Part shown: in pieces, positions 7,925 to 20,618 of the stretch
Position numbering within the stretch: the first letter of the stretch is position 1
Layout: the number at the start of each line of letters is the position of its first letter
Source: Cognaticolwellia mytili
GTDB lineage: Bacteria > Pseudomonadota > Gammaproteobacteria > Enterobacterales > Alteromonadaceae
DNA: 64,000 nucleotides
Assembly (NCBI RefSeq): GCF_002104475.1
Contig: NZ_NBOF01000002.1
Coordinates: 1,024,555 to 1,088,554, forward strand
Reading direction: 5' to 3'
Program-made: the position numbers and the translations under genes
Notes under the pieces: generated by a model
Database searches by the model: none
What the model was told of the DNA's origin: nothing
Seen by the model: the letters and a program-made list of their open reading frames with translations, nothing else

Positions 7925-9244
7925 TTAAAGAAAGCGTTTTAACAATCGATCTATTTGTGTCATTTTAATCTTTTTCAGTAGTTTTCTCGGTTTATCTGGA
8001 TAGCTATTAATCCCCTCTATTTGTGACGGGTTACTGATGACTTTCGTATGCGCAGTTATGCGTTGCAACTCTTCAGTAAACTTCTCCAGTAGTAAGCCTT
8101 GTCGATCATCCAATAAAATACCGTTTTCAATATCTAATGCCCAGGCCCGAGGGTTTAAGTTACTTCCCGTCAACATGTGGTAGCGGTTATCAACTACTAG
8201 CCCTTTGAGATGAAAACTGTTTGAGCCGTCTTCCCACAGTCTTAACGTTAGTTGACCATTATCTAAATATTTTTGACGTCGTGATAAAAATGCTACCAAT
8301 AGACGCTCATAAATATAAGGTACTATTTCAACCGTTGAAAAAGTTTCTTCATTAGCATTGTAAAAGTCATTAGCTTTCTTATCACCAACAGTCAGTGTCA
8401 CTTTTACGCCGCGTTTCAGTGCCGCATCTAAATTACGTAATAATGGTTTAGGTAAATTAAAATAAGGAGTAAAAATTACTAATGAATTTCGACTACTTTT
8501 GACTAAATCTTGGATCACACGATTGAGTTGATTACCTCTACGGCCACACCCAACAAACATAGCAGCTTGAATGTCAGCAGGTTCACTATATGGAAGTTCA
8601 CGGTATTTAGAGTTTTTCAGCAATTTAGTTAAACGAATAATATTACGTTTGAGCGTTGGTTTATCAGGCAAACCTGCTTGATTCAGCCTAGGAGCAAGTT
8701 TTGAGTCAACAAAATAACGTTGAAAATAATCACAAAAATTATCAGCTAATGCTTGGCTTTGTAGACGGTAGTAGCGGTCAAGACGATAACGATCCGCTTG
8801 CTGTAAATAAACGTCATTAATACTTGCACCTGAATAAAGCAGTACGTTATCAATTACCATACCCTTTAAATGCAAAACACCCAGTAATTCTTTACGCTTA
8901 ACGGGCACACCATAAATTTCAATCGACACTTGATGCTGCTGTTCAAGCTCGAGATAGTAATCACGGTTGCCACCGTGCTCTTTCTGGCCGATTAAACCAC
9001 GCTGTGCGCGATGAAAATCAACAAACAGCCGAATATCTAATTCGCTATGTCTTGCTTTCGCTTGATATATTGCTGAGAGTATTTCACGTCCGGCTTCATC
9101 ATCTTGGATATAAAGCGCAGAAATATAAATACGTGATGTTGCTTGTGAAATTTCAGTCAAGAGTAACTGTTTAAAGTCAGCCGCTGAGGCCGCTATTTCA
9201 ATATCTTGAACAGCAAGCCCGGTAGAGGATTTAAATGTCGCCAT
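7925..9244 (-). CDS. pssA: CDP-diacylglycerol--serine O-phosphatidyltransferase, PLD-type
   Basis: The enzyme makes phosphatidylserine from CDP-diacylglycerol and serine, the first step to phosphatidylethanolamine, at the inner membrane surface. It is the E. coli type, a phospholipase D superfamily protein with two HKD-like motifs: HLKGMVIDN...YSGASIND in the first half and FHLKGLVVDN...TGSNLNPRAW in the second. Other blocks match E. coli PssA closely (VDFHRAQRG, IFTPYFNLPKPLLRN, VGDKKANDFY), and so does the basic C-terminus. I chose the ATG at 9244 (AAGG upstream) over a TTG at 9274 with no binding site. That gives 439 residues against 451 in E. coli. It is a single-gene unit. Confidence 0.95.
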   Translation of the reverse strand: MATFKSSTGLAVQDIEIAASAADFKQLLLTEISQATSRIYISALYIQDDEAGREILSAIYQAKARHSELDIRLFVDFHRAQRGLIGQKEHGGNRDYYLELEQQHQVSIEIYGVPVKRKELLGVLHLKGMVIDNVLLYSGASINDVYLQQADRYRLDRYYRLQSQALADNFCDYFQRYFVDSKLAPRLNQAGLPDKPTLKRNIIRLTKLLKNSKYRELPYSEPADIQAAMFVGCGRRGNQLNRVIQDLVKSSRNSLVIFTPYFNLPKPLLRNLDAALKRGVKVTLTVGDKKANDFYNANEETFSTVEIVPYIYERLLVAFLSRRQKYLDNGQLTLRLWEDGSNSFHLKGLVVDNRYHMLTGSNLNPRAWALDIENGILLDDRQGLLLEKFTEELQRITAHTKVISNPSQIEGINSYPDKPRKLLKKIKMTQIDRLLKRFL

Positions 9245-9308
9245 CTTAGCGAACAGCCTTAAAAATACAGGCAAAGTAAAATTTATTATTATTCATTAAC
9301 GCGTTTAA

Positions 9309-11258
9309 TTATTTCTTCAAAGTGAATTGTGCCAATTGTACCGCAAGTTCTTCCGCGAGTTGAGAAATATTCGCCCCCGCACTTGCCGCATCTTCTGCCG
9401 ATTGTAGTAAATTGTCCGTACTTTCGGCAATATCGTGGGTATTTCCCGTAATACCAACCACCATATCACGTTGTTGCTCAACCGCTGTTGATATTTCAGT
9501 TGTCGCCATCACTATCTCATTAACGTTCTGGCTTACTTGTTGAAAGGTTTCAGCTACTTGCGCTGTTTTTTCAACACCTTGTTCGGCTTTTTCTACACCA
9601 TTTTTCATTGCTTCAACAGAGCGACTTGTGCCCAGTTGTAATTGTTCAATAATACGCTGAATTTCACTGGTCGAATCTTGTGTTCTACTCGCTAAAGTTC
9701 TTACTTCATCGGCAACAACGGCAAAACCTCGGCCTTGTTCGCCGGCACGGGCAGCTTCTATGGCAGCATTTAGTGCGAGTAAGTTAGTTTGGTCGGCAAT
9801 TTCTCGAATAACATTAACGAAAGTGCCAATTTCTGAACTGTGAACCGCTAATTCATTAATCACATCAGCTGAAGAATTAACTTGTGTCGATATCTCGGTG
9901 ATCACATTCGCCGTATCGTTAATCACTTGCTCACCCTGATTAACATTAACACTCGCCTGTTCGGTTAACTGTTGAGCGCCAGAAGTATTGGACGAAATAA
10001 CCTGAACAGAGTCGTTTACTTGGTTAATTGAGCTCGCAACTTGATGCGTGTCTTGCTGTTGTTGAGCTATATTTTGCTCCATGGCTTCTGTTAAGGTGTT
10101 GATATTAGTTGCGGCTAATTTTAACACCGAAACGTCGTTATCAACATTCGAAAGCAAATCATGAATTTTACGCTGCATTTGACTAAATCGTTGAGCAATA
10201 TCACCTAACTCATCTTTAGATTCACTAACAATTTCTTGCGAGAAATCACCATTACCCAATCGCTCTGCGGCTAAGTTTATTTTCTTAACGTTTTGACTCA
10301 ACGAATGATAAATACCGACTAATAAGTAACTAATTGCCAACATAATGATGACCAGCATTACTGACAGTGACCACAGCACTTGCGTACTGCTACTTTTTAA
10401 TTTTTGAATACGTTTAATCAGCAGCTGTTCTGATGTGGTCATTAACGCCAGTAATTTTTGATACTGAGCATCACCTAAACTTCTTGCTTGATTTGCACTC
10501 CATTGAATGCTGTCTGGGTTTATCACTTCTCGACGTAATGCCGCTTGAAAGTCGTCCAATGCCGTCGTGATGGCTTCATATTGGCTGATATAGTCATTAA
10601 ACATATTAGGTGCAACACGCTTTAATTGTTCATTGGTTTTTGCGTATTGTAATTGCAACTCATCAAGTCGATTATCTAAAGCAACCAGTAGGGTATAGGT
10701 TTCAGCACTAAAACCGTCATTACCTATAATAGAAAAAGTTAAATCTTTAATACGGCCGATATATTCAACTAATGCTGGCACTCTAATCACTGCAGCTTCT
10801 GCAAGATAGAAAGCTTGCGGATCGGGTTCGCGAGATAAACCACTAACCGCCGATAAATTTTCTCGCAAAGCAAAAGTTTTATCATAAAACATTGCGAAAT
10901 CACTGAACTGCATTTTACCGGTTTCTAGCGCTTGCCAACCTTCGAGTAAAATTTGTTGATCTTGTACGGGTATTTGTAAGGCATTAATTTGTTCTGCAAC
11001 GTTGCTCATATTAGAGAAATTTAAGCGACTCTCTCCAGCTAATTGTTCGAGTTTGGTCACCGCAGCTATTTGAGCATTACCGGATAGTTCTTGCTGGTAT
11101 TGGTCTAGATCATGAAACTGTTGATTTACAATCCAAATAAAGCTGACAATAAGTGGGGCATAAAACATCAAGGCTAATAAAGAAAATTTAGCTTTAAACC
11201 TCAACGAGTTTGAAATTGCAATCGCGGGTTTGAATATTAGCGTCATAGTCACTCTCAT
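9309..11258 (-). CDS. Methyl-accepting chemotaxis protein with a large periplasmic domain
   Basis: This 649-residue chemoreceptor has TM1 at about 27-47 and a mostly helical periplasmic domain of about 245 residues. TM2 is at about 293-316, followed by a HAMP domain (to about 370) and a cytoplasmic signalling domain. The hairpin tip is the near-invariant [20 protein letters not shown] and on to [17 protein letters not shown], where CheA and CheW bind. The periplasmic domain has no recognised Cache or PAS signature, and helical bundle domains of this kind are common in marine receptors. The first ATG is at 11258; the ATG at 11246, preceded by GAGAG, is an equally good start. There is no C-terminal CheR/CheB pentapeptide. 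Confidence 0.93.
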   Translation of the reverse strand: MRVTMTLIFKPAIAISNSLRFKAKFSLLALMFYAPLIVSFIWIVNQQFHDLDQYQQELSGNAQIAAVTKLEQLAGESRLNFSNMSNVAEQINALQIPVQDQQILLEGWQALETGKMQFSDFAMFYDKTFALRENLSAVSGLSREPDPQAFYLAEAAVIRVPALVEYIGRIKDLTFSIIGNDGFSAETYTLLVALDNRLDELQLQYAKTNEQLKRVAPNMFNDYISQYEAITTALDDFQAALRREVINPDSIQWSANQARSLGDAQYQKLLALMTTSEQLLIKRIQKLKSSSTQVLWSLSVMLVIIMLAISYLLVGIYHSLSQNVKKINLAAERLGNGDFSQEIVSESKDELGDIAQRFSQMQRKIHDLLSNVDNDVSVLKLAATNINTLTEAMEQNIAQQQQDTHQVASSINQVNDSVQVISSNTSGAQQLTEQASVNVNQGEQVINDTANVITEISTQVNSSADVINELAVHSSEIGTFVNVIREIADQTNLLALNAAIEAARAGEQGRGFAVVADEVRTLASRTQDSTSEIQRIIEQLQLGTSRSVEAMKNGVEKAEQGVEKTAQVAETFQQVSQNVNEIVMATTEISTAVEQQRDMVVGITGNTHDIAESTDNLLQSAEDAASAGANISQLAEELAVQLAQFTLKK

Positions 11259-11437
11259 CTATTTTAGTATCAACAATATGCTTTAATAAGCATATCATCT
11301 GACCACGATAAGTTAATGATTATTTCAATTTAATTTACGGTAGTTTTACCCCCGATTTTTTAAGCATAGCTAAAGACTAGTATTTACCCGACAGCTACCA
11401 ACATTGCACCGCCAGGTAATCATGGCATTATCTATAT

Positions 11438-13474
<2,037 letters not shown>

Positions 13475-13520
13475 TCACTTTTTGGTTGTCATATAAGTTG
13501 TATTTAAAGCTAGTTCAGTT

Positions 13521-13538
13521 TTTTTGGTCGAACCAGTA
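13521..13538. promoter_or_regulatory. Putative FadR operator upstream of fadH
   Basis: The core reads TGGTC-GA-ACCAGT, an inverted repeat close to the FadR consensus (AACTGGTCnGACCAGTT). Both TGGTC and ACCAGT halves and their spacing are kept, while the two central bases differ. It lies 53 bp upstream of the fadH start, a sensible place for repression of a beta-oxidation gene. Confidence 0.45.
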
Positions 13539-13692
13539 AGTTATAAAGTATCTGTATTACTGGTAAAACTCAAGCTTAATTTGACACCTGTCAGATTGAT
13601 TTTTTACGCTGAAAAACACTATTCCTTAAAAGATGATGATTTACTTTCCCTACAATCTCCGTATGCTGCGCTATATTCAACATCCTGTGCCT

Positions 13693-14208
13693 ATGCGGGG
13701 AAGCGCTATTAATATCAACAAAAACATTATCATTGCTAAAATTGTTGCGCAGTTACAGCAAGAGTTAACGCTAGCATTAGCCGCTGCAGATAATGCACAT
13801 AAAGCAGCAACTGATGATCAATCGGTTGCAGAAACGCAATATGACACTCTAGCCATTGAGCAAAGTTACTTGGCTGAAGGACAATCGAGACGTGTAGCTG
13901 AGATTCGTGAAGCGATTAAAAACTTCGAGGACTTTCAATTTAAGATAGTTGAAGAACAGACAACGGTTGTATTGAGTTCATTAGTACAAATGGAGCAGGA
14001 TATTGCTAAGCAACAGTGGTTTTTTATTGCCCCTGCAGCTGGTGGTTATCGTTGCCAGGTAACAGAGCAAGACAGGCTAATAAGCATTACCGTGATCACC
14101 CCGAAATCACCAATGGGGGCAGCGTTATTAGGTAAAGAACTAGATGATGAAGTCAAACTATCAATAGGTGCAAAAACCCTTTGTGACTTCATCACTGATA
14201 TAAAATAA
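13693..14208 (+). CDS. GreA/GreB-like C-terminal domain protein, possible RNA polymerase-binding factor
   Basis: The most likely start is the ATG at 13693 (MRGSAININKN), giving 171 residues; an ATG 60 bp upstream would add an unlikely hydrophobic leader. The N-terminal half is a long, probably coiled-coil helix pair (IVAQLQQELTLALAAADNAH; YDTLAIEQSYLAEGQSRR). The C-terminal part has the GreA/B-type features TVITPKSPMGAALLGKELDDEV. This fits the 'GreAB family elongation factor' annotated in Shewanella and relatives, which lack the standard GreA N-terminal domain. Its stop codon directly abuts the end of the convergent yajR gene. The function is inferred from fold resemblance only. Confidence 0.7.
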   Translation: MRGSAININKNIIIAKIVAQLQQELTLALAAADNAHKAATDDQSVAETQYDTLAIEQSYLAEGQSRRVAEIREAIKNFEDFQFKIVEEQTTVVLSSLVQMEQDIAKQQWFFIAPAAGGYRCQVTEQDRLISITVITPKSPMGAALLGKELDDEVKLSIGAKTLCDFITDIK

Positions 14209-15573
14209 CTAGCTATTTAATAACGCTTTAATGTTAACCAAGTCAGCAGTTTTATCATCAACTTTTAAATAAGCAACAGCTTCATCGTGCATTATGGTTG
14301 CTTCAATAACACCGGGCATTTCACTCAGTTGTTGGGCAACTTCATGAGCCTTCTCGTCACTAGCAATGTTAGTTTTAAAACTATAAGCCTTAGATTTTTT
14401 CAATGGTTTCATACCCAAAGTGAGCAGCACCCAAACCAGTCCAAATAGTGCCATCACTAAGAAAATAGACTGTTCGCCAAATTCACTGGCAATAAAGCCA
14501 CCTAAAATACCACCAGCAAACGCCCCTAAAAATTGGCTGCTAGAGTATATTCCCATCACACTACCTTTAACGCCCGCAGGAGCAATACGGGATAATATTG
14601 AAGGCATCGTCGCTTCTAAGTAATTAAAAGCAGTAAAAAACATCATTACTAGTATCACTAATGTTGTGATGCTCATGGGTAAATACCAAAGTAATAACAA
14701 GGCTAATGTCAGTAAAGCAACGGCAGCGGTGAACATTTGGTTCTCTTTTTGCTTTTTCATACCGATGATCATAAACGGCACCATCAAGAAAAATGAGCCA
14801 ATTAAGGTCGGTAAATAAAGCTGCCAATGTTGTTCAAGCGCTAAACCGCTAGCAACAAATTGTTTTGGCAAGGTAACAAAACACGCAGTTAGCGCCATAT
14901 GAAGAATAAATACGCCCCAATTTAAACGCGATAATTGCCCATCAAATATTAAGCTGCCAAGCTTCGACGGTAAGGCAACATTGTCACCTTTGGGTGCAGT
15001 ATTAATTGAATTTGGTACGATGAATTGAATTGTTAACATGGCAAAAATGGTTAAAATCGCGATAAACCAAAATAGACCACTTAAGCCAAAGGCTTGTGCG
15101 ACGATAGGACCAATAATCATCGCAATAGTAAATGAAACACCAATAAACATACCAATAGTCGCCATGACTTTTGGTCGCTGTTCTTCACGGCTTAAATCAG
15201 CAGCTAAAGCCAGTATTGCACTGGCAATAGCACCGGTACCTTGTAAAGCTCGACCAATAACCACACCGTAGATAGTTTCTGACATTGCTGCAACAACACT
15301 ACCAATGAAAAACACCACTAACCCGGTCAATATTACTGGTTTTCGTCCAAATTTGTCCGACAAAATTCCCATCGGAATTTGTAATAACGCTTGAGTTAAG
15401 CCATAAGCACCAATGGCTAAACCTATCCAAATTGGGCTATAGCCAATAAGTTGTTCACCGTAAATGGCGAACACAGGCAAGATCATAAACAGACCTAACA
15501 TACGTAAGCCAAACACTGAGGCTAACGAAATTGCTGCCTTTTTCTCAATACTATTTAAACCGGATGCGCTCAT
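14209..15573 (-). CDS. yajR: MFS efflux-type transporter with C-terminal YAM domain (YajR-like)
   Basis: This 454-residue protein, the same length as E. coli YajR, has 12 transmembrane helices. The MFS motif A loop is GILSDKFGRKP (after helix 2). Many blocks match YajR (FGLRMLGLFMILPV, YGLTQALLQIPMGIL, GRALQGTGAIASA, MGIYSSSQFLGAF). The last 65 residues form a cytosolic ferredoxin-like domain (YAM) with the pattern HEVAQQLSEMPGVIEATIMHDEAVAYLKV. The substrate of YajR is not established. It is divergent from uvrA across 370 bp, an arrangement seen in related marine gammaproteobacteria. Confidence 0.9.
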   Translation of the reverse strand: MSASGLNSIEKKAAISLASVFGLRMLGLFMILPVFAIYGEQLIGYSPIWIGLAIGAYGLTQALLQIPMGILSDKFGRKPVILTGLVVFFIGSVVAAMSETIYGVVIGRALQGTGAIASAILALAADLSREEQRPKVMATIGMFIGVSFTIAMIIGPIVAQAFGLSGLFWFIAILTIFAMLTIQFIVPNSINTAPKGDNVALPSKLGSLIFDGQLSRLNWGVFILHMALTACFVTLPKQFVASGLALEQHWQLYLPTLIGSFFLMVPFMIIGMKKQKENQMFTAAVALLTLALLLLWYLPMSITTLVILVMMFFTAFNYLEATMPSILSRIAPAGVKGSVMGIYSSSQFLGAFAGGILGGFIASEFGEQSIFLVMALFGLVWVLLTLGMKPLKKSKAYSFKTNIASDEKAHEVAQQLSEMPGVIEATIMHDEAVAYLKVDDKTADLVNIKALLNS

Positions 15574-15943
15574 GAAAATGTTAACTCTACTTAAACTCGA
15601 TAGTAAACTTCAAACCTAGCTGTTACTAGCTGCCAATACAGCAATAATAAAGCTAGAAAAACGCGCGTATCTTACCACGGTCACCGAATGAACAAAAACA
15701 GAGATTTAAGATGAATTCGGATTAAAATCTGTGCGATAATATTTGGTTCTAACTTTATGTTCAGGTCGAAATAGTACTTAGCAACGTTTGCTGTAAAAAC
15801 AGCCTTATTAGGTTGCTATTTTACCGCTAATGATTATTTCAAATGTTGATATAGCATAAGGTAATTTGCAATCAGTCCATCAATTCACCTGTGGAAAATT
15901 TTCGCATAGGGATAATGGGCGTTAAACTGGTCACAATGTCATT
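15574..15943. other. Divergent yajR-uvrA intergenic region
   Basis: There is no gene. A nested hairpin is present: GCAAC (15781-15785) pairs with GTTGC (15812-15816) around GCTGT (15790-15794) and ACAGC (15799-15803). I looked for a LexA box (CTGT-N8-ACAG), which controls uvrA in E. coli, and found no good match. Confidence 0.4.
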
Positions 15944-18784
15944 ATGAAGAAAATTGAAGTCAGGGGTGCTCGCACTCACAACTTAAAAAATATTAATGTA
16001 AATATTCCACGCGACAAGTTAGTTGTTATTACCGGCCTTTCTGGTTCAGGTAAGTCTTCATTAGCCTTTGATACTTTATACGCTGAAGGTCAAAGACGTT
16101 ACGTTGAATCACTTTCCGCTTATGCACGTCAATTTTTATCACTAATGGAAAAACCCGATGTTGATCACATTGAAGGGTTATCGCCAGCCATTTCCATTGA
16201 ACAAAAATCAACATCACATAACCCACGCTCAACGGTTGGTACCATTACTGAGATCTATGATTATCTACGTTTGCTTTATGCACGTGTAGGTGAGCCTCGT
16301 TGTCCAGATCATCACTTACCACTTACCGCACAAACTATTTCACAAATGGTTGACCGCGTTTTAGCGCTAGATGAAGGCACTAAAGTGATGGTACTTGCGC
16401 CTGTATTGCAAGACCGCAAAGGTGAGCATGTTAAATTATTAGATAACCTTGCTGCCCAAGGTTATATTCGTGCTCGTATTGATGGAGAAGTTTGTGATCT
16501 TTCTGATCCACCAACCTTAGAATTACATAAAAAGCACACCATAGAAGTGGTTGTTGACCGCCTTAAAGTGCGTGAAGACATCCAATTACGTCTTGCTGAA
16601 TCATTTGAAACTGCCCTTTCATTGACTTCAGGCACGGTAAAAGTTGCCTATATGGACGAACCAAGCAAAGAAGAGTTGGTTTTCTCGGCTAATTTTGCCT
16701 GTCCTAAATGTGGCTATAGCATGCAAGAATTAGAGCCACGATTGTTCTCTTTCAATAACCCTGCTGGTGCTTGTCAAACTTGTGATGGTTTAGGTAATCA
16801 ACAATATTTCGATGCAAGTCGCGTTATTTCAAATCCTGAGTTGAGCTTAGCTGGCGGTGCAATTCGTGGCTGGGATAAACGAAATTTTTATTACTTTCAA
16901 ATGTTACAAGCATTGGCTGATCATTATCAATTCGCCTTAGACTTACCGTTCAATGAATTAGCTGAGAAAACACAGGAATTAATTCTTCGTGGCAGCGGTA
17001 AACAAGAAATAGAATTTAAATACATGAATGATCGCGGTGATATTGTTATTCGCAAACACCCGTTTGAAGGTATTTTAAATAATATGGATCGCCGTTACCG
17101 TGAAACAGAATCTAATGCGGTGCGCGAAGAATTAGCGAAATATCTTAACAGCCAACATTGTCCGGATTGCGACGGCAGCAGGCTGCGCTTAGAAGCTCGC
17201 AATGTTTTTATTGCTGACACGCCATTACCTGAAGTTGCTGAATATGCCATTGCCGACGCTTTGGCGTTTTTCCAAGGCTTGAAACTTGAAGGCCAAAAAG
17301 CTCAAATTGCCGAAAAAATTCTTAAAGAAGTTTGTGACCGTTTAGGTTTTCTGGTTAATGTTGGTTTAAATTACCTTAACTTATCTCGCGCCTCAGGCAC
17401 CTTATCAGGTGGTGAAGCACAACGTATTCGTTTAGCTAGCCAAATTGGTGCTGGTTTAGTCGGTGTCATGTACGTGCTTGATGAGCCTTCAATTGGCTTA
17501 CATCAACGTGACAATGAACGTTTACTTGAAACCTTGATCCATTTACGTGATTTAGGAAATACCGTTATCGTTGTTGAACATGATGAAGACGCCATTCGCG
17601 CGGCTGATTATGTTATCGATATTGGCCCTGGTGCTGGTGTTCATGGCGGCAATATTATTGCTGAAGGCGATGTAAATGATATTTTGGCATGTGAAGACTC
17701 ACTTACTGGTCAGTACCTGTCAGGAAGAGAGTGTATTGAAATACCGAAAACTAGAACACCGTTTGATAAAAAGAATGTTGTTAAACTTAAAGGGGCAACA
17801 GGTAATAACCTGAAAAATGTTGACTTGGTTATTCCAAATGGCCTAATGACTTGTGTTACGGGGGTTTCTGGCTCAGGTAAATCAACCCTGATCAACGATA
17901 CTTTATACAAGCTTGCTCACATCGAATTAAACGGGGCAACGACACAAGAGCCTGCACCACACAAAGAAATTACCGGGTTAGACTTACTCGATAAAGTGAT
18001 TGATATTGACCAAAGCCCAATTGGGCGAACACCACGTTCAAACCCGGCAACCTATACCGGAATTTTTACCGCCATCCGCGAAATTTTTGCTGCTACTCAG
18101 GAATCACGTTCACGTGGTTACAAACCCGGTCGCTTTAGTTTTAATGTCAAAGGCGGTCGTTGTGAAGCGTGTCAGGGTGACGGTTTAATTAAAGTTGAAA
18201 TGCACTTTTTACCTGATGTTTATGTGCCTTGTGACGTTTGTAAAAGTAAACGCTATAACCGTGAAACGTTGGAAGTGAAATACAAGGGTAAAAGCATTCA
18301 TGAAGTGTTGGATATGACCATTGAAGATGCGCTAGAGTTCTTTGGCCCTATTCCAGCGGTAAAACGTAAACTGCAAACTTTAATGGATGTTGGTTTAAGT
18401 TATATCAAGTTAGGTCAATCAGCGACAACGCTTTCGGGCGGTGAAGCGCAGCGAGTTAAGTTATCGAAAGAGCTATCAAAGCGAGATACCGGCAAAACGC
18501 TTTATATTCTTGATGAACCAACCACTGGCTTACATTTTCACGATATTAAGCAATTGCTACAAGTGATTCATCGTTTACGTGACCACGGCAATACCATTGT
18601 CGTTATCGAGCATAACCTTGATGTCATAAAAACTGCTGATTGGGTTGTCGACTTAGGCCCTGAAGGTGGTTCAGGTGGTGGGGAAATATTAGTAACAGGT
18701 ACACCAGAGCAAGTTGCTAAACATAAAGGCTCGCATACCGCGAGATTCTTAAAACCTTTATTAGCCAACGCAACTAAAAACTAA
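15944..18784 (+). CDS. uvrA: UvrABC excinuclease subunit A
   Basis: UvrA is the damage sensor of nucleotide excision repair; as a dimer with UvrB it scans DNA and then hands over to UvrB and UvrC. The 946 residues (E. coli 940) contain two ABC ATPase modules. Walker A motifs are [20 protein letters not shown] near the N-terminus and [17 protein letters not shown] in the second half. Signature motifs [11 protein letters not shown] and [11 protein letters not shown], and Walker [11 protein letters not shown] and [10 protein letters not shown], are all present. Two Cys4 zinc sites are visible (CPKCGYS...CQTCDG and CEACQGDG...CDVCKSKR). It is monocistronic and followed by a strong terminator. Confidence 0.98.
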   Translation: MKKIEVRGARTHNLKNINVNIPRDKLVVITGLSGSGKSSLAFDTLYAEGQRRYVESLSAYARQFLSLMEKPDVDHIEGLSPAISIEQKSTSHNPRSTVGTITEIYDYLRLLYARVGEPRCPDHHLPLTAQTISQMVDRVLALDEGTKVMVLAPVLQDRKGEHVKLLDNLAAQGYIRARIDGEVCDLSDPPTLELHKKHTIEVVVDRLKVREDIQLRLAESFETALSLTSGTVKVAYMDEPSKEELVFSANFACPKCGYSMQELEPRLFSFNNPAGACQTCDGLGNQQYFDASRVISNPELSLAGGAIRGWDKRNFYYFQMLQALADHYQFALDLPFNELAEKTQELILRGSGKQEIEFKYMNDRGDIVIRKHPFEGILNNMDRRYRETESNAVREELAKYLNSQHCPDCDGSRLRLEARNVFIADTPLPEVAEYAIADALAFFQGLKLEGQKAQIAEKILKEVCDRLGFLVNVGLNYLNLSRASGTLSGGEAQRIRLASQIGAGLVGVMYVLDEPSIGLHQRDNERLLETLIHLRDLGNTVIVVEHDEDAIRAADYVIDIGPGAGVHGGNIIAEGDVNDILACEDSLTGQYLSGRECIEIPKTRTPFDKKNVVKLKGATGNNLKNVDLVIPNGLMTCVTGVSGSGKSTLINDTLYKLAHIELNGATTQEPAPHKEITGLDLLDKVIDIDQSPIGRTPRSNPATYTGIFTAIREIFAATQESRSRGYKPGRFSFNVKGGRCEACQGDGLIKVEMHFLPDVYVPCDVCKSKRYNRETLEVKYKGKSIHEVLDMTIEDALEFFGPIPAVKRKLQTLMDVGLSYIKLGQSATTLSGGEAQRVKLSKELSKRDTGKTLYILDEPTTGLHFHDIKQLLQVIHRLRDHGNTIVVIEHNLDVIKTADWVVDLGPEGGSGGGEILVTGTPEQVAKHKGSHTARFLKPLLANATKN

Positions 18785-18806
18785 GCATCAGTTCTGATGT
18801 TCTGCC

Positions 18807-18838
18807 AAAAGGCTTGTTTTTTGTAACAAGCCTTTTTT
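18807..18838 (+). terminator. Intrinsic terminator after uvrA
   Basis: AAAAGGCTTGTT pairs with AACAAGCCTTTT around a short T-rich loop, followed by T residues. It begins 23 bp past the uvrA stop. Confidence 0.85.
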
Positions 18839-18923
18839 CTGTCTAGCTTCCTAGCAAACTTAGGTTTAAGATGAATTATCAATCAAATTATAAACAAAAT
18901 CTAACCACAAAGTAGTGAGCTAA

Positions 18924-19595
18924 ATGACTAATAAAAACAATAAAATTCAGCAGTGGCAAAATCCCTTAATTTATTTACTGGCCTTTTCTAGCGGCTTTTG
19001 CATTATGGGTATCGAATTACTCGGCGGGCGAATTCTAGCGCCATTTTTTGGCAGTAGTGTCCATATCTGGGGCAGTATCATCACGGTATTCATGTTGAGT
19101 TTATCTTTCGGTTACCTCGCTGGTGGCAAGCTATCAACAAAATCAGCATCTTTAAATCGTTATGGACTAATTTTTATTTTTGCTGGTATTGCCATTTTAC
19201 CGGTAGCTTTTTCATCAGAATGGTTAATGGAAGCTATTTTTCTTGCCATAGAAGACACACGTTATGGCTCACTATTGGCTTCAATGGCGCTATTCTTTAT
19301 CCCTACTGTTATTCTCGGCATGATCTCACCATACTCGGTGCGCTTGTTAGTCACCGATAAAAATAAAAGCGGCCAAGTCGCAGGCTTTCTTTATTTTGTC
19401 TCAACATTGGGTAGTGCCTTAGGTACTATTATTACCTCATTCTATTTAGTATTGCTGTTTGAAGTGAACAATATTATCACCGTATTTAGCAGTATTTTGA
19501 TTTTACTTGGCCTAAGTGCAATGGTTTTTAATCGCCTAAATCAACCAACTGGCAGCAGTGAATGTATTAGCCGCCAAGGAGCGACTAATGAATAA
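18924..19595 (+). CDS. Membrane half of a split 'fused MFS/spermidine synthase'-type protein
   Basis: This 223-residue inner-membrane protein has about seven hydrophobic segments. It opens with the family block FSSGFCIMGIELLGGRILAPFFG and continues VHIWGSIITVFMLSLSFGYLAGG, as in the N-terminal membrane domain of proteins annotated 'fused MFS/spermidine synthase'. Here this domain is a separate gene; the synthase-like domain follows in the next gene with an 8-bp overlap. The two are almost certainly translated together and probably form one complex. The transport or anchoring role is unknown. Confidence 0.8.
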   Translation: MTNKNNKIQQWQNPLIYLLAFSSGFCIMGIELLGGRILAPFFGSSVHIWGSIITVFMLSLSFGYLAGGKLSTKSASLNRYGLIFIFAGIAILPVAFSSEWLMEAIFLAIEDTRYGSLLASMALFFIPTVILGMISPYSVRLLVTDKNKSGQVAGFLYFVSTLGSALGTIITSFYLVLLFEVNNIITVFSSILILLGLSAMVFNRLNQPTGSSECISRQGATNE

Positions 19596-20505
19596 ATTAT
19601 TAATCACTTTTTTAGTATCAGTACTAAGCAATGTGCTGATTAGTGCCGCTTTAAATACTCAAGCAAGTGCCGAAACTATTCACAGTGAACGTTCGTTATA
19701 TCGCAATATATTGGTAGAAGAAAAACGCGGCTTACGTTGTTTAAAATTCAACGTTAAAAGCGCTAAAACCCAACAAAGCTGCATGCTAGCCGACGATCCT
19801 CAACGCTTAGTATTTAATTATACTAAAATGCTGTTTGCCAGTTTATTGGTTAACCCAAACCCAGAGCGCATTTTAATTGTTGGCTTAGGTGGCGGTACTA
19901 TGTCGAATTCGCTACATCAAATTTTTCCTGATGCCACTATTACTAATGTTGAAATTGATCCCGCTGTGATTAAAGTGGCGAGAAGTTATTTTGGCTTTTT
20001 CGAAAATGAAAAAGTAACTTCAGTGGTACAAGATGGCCGCATTTTTGTTAAACGTGCAGTTTTAAAACAGCAGAAATATGATTGGATTATTCTTGATGCC
20101 TTCAATGGCGACTATATTCCCGAGCACTTGATGACGCAAGAATTCTTACAGGAAACCAAAGCACTACTTAGCGATAATGGCGTGTTAGCAGCAAATACAT
20201 TTTCGATAAGTGATTTATACGATGTTGAATCTGCCACTTATAAATCAGTATTTGGTGACTTTTTCAATGTTAGAAACAAGAAAAACAGTAATCGCATTAT
20301 ATTAACCAGTGAGAAGCCTTTACCACAAGACAGTGTTATTGCCGAGCGTGCGAAAGCGCTTACTACAATATTGCGACCTTTTAATGTAAATATTACGGAA
20401 ATAAGCCGTTATATGAAGTCTACGGCGATACAGCAAGATTGGCCCAAAGATACACGATTATTAACCGATCAATACTCGCCAGCAAACTTATTAAATTTGA
20501 AGTAG
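19588..20505 (+). CDS. Spermidine synthase-like (SAM-dependent methyltransferase fold) protein, apparently exported
   Basis: The start at 19588 is set by AAGGAG seven bases upstream and overlaps the previous stop (AATGAATAA). The 305-residue product begins with a hydrophobic stretch ending in ASA-ET, which looks like a signal peptide or anchor. The nucleotide-binding loop is LIVGLGGGTMSN and the acidic residue of the next strand is in VEIDPAV, as in spermidine synthases. However, WIILDAFNGDYIPEHL replaces the canonical D-S-T-D-P gate, so true aminopropyltransferase activity is doubtful. If exported, it would need SAM or a related ligand in the periplasm. Otherwise the N-terminus is a membrane anchor with the domain in the cytoplasm. 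Confidence 0.75.
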   Translation: MNKLLITFLVSVLSNVLISAALNTQASAETIHSERSLYRNILVEEKRGLRCLKFNVKSAKTQQSCMLADDPQRLVFNYTKMLFASLLVNPNPERILIVGLGGGTMSNSLHQIFPDATITNVEIDPAVIKVARSYFGFFENEKVTSVVQDGRIFVKRAVLKQQKYDWIILDAFNGDYIPEHLMTQEFLQETKALLSDNGVLAANTFSISDLYDVESATYKSVFGDFFNVRNKKNSNRIILTSEKPLPQDSVIAERAKALTTILRPFNVNITEISRYMKSTAIQQDWPKDTRLLTDQYSPANLLNLK

Positions 20506-20557
20506 AAAGTTAACTGCAATTGATTTAATTAAAGGTGAGACGGTTAAATTAATAAAT

Positions 20558-20591
20558 CTTACCTGTAAGCCAGCTCAGGCATACAGGTAAG
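20558..20591. repeat. Perfect hairpin between two convergent genes
   Basis: CTTACCTGTA (20558-20567) and TACAGGTAAG (20582-20591) are perfect 10-bp arms around 14 bases, between the spermidine-synthase-like gene and rluF. There is no T-tail. A second, imperfect hairpin (AACTAA-a-GCG / CGC-c-TTAGTT, about 20598-20620) overlaps the end of rluF. Together they may act as a bidirectional transcription end. Confidence 0.5.
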
Positions 20592-20618
20592 CTAGTTAAC
20601 TAAAGCGTGACGCCTTAG

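Noticed and set aside
13524..13712. Plus-strand frame of 62 residues before the Gre-like gene
   Set aside because: It overlaps the fadH operator region, has no family features and uses unlikely codons; the real gene starts at 13693 in another frame.
15700..15943. LexA (SOS) box before uvrA
   Set aside because: GCTGT-AAAA-ACAGC at 15790-15803 has a spacer of only four bases, not eight, and CTGTGCGATAATATTT has no second half. I see no acceptable CTGT-N8-ACAG.
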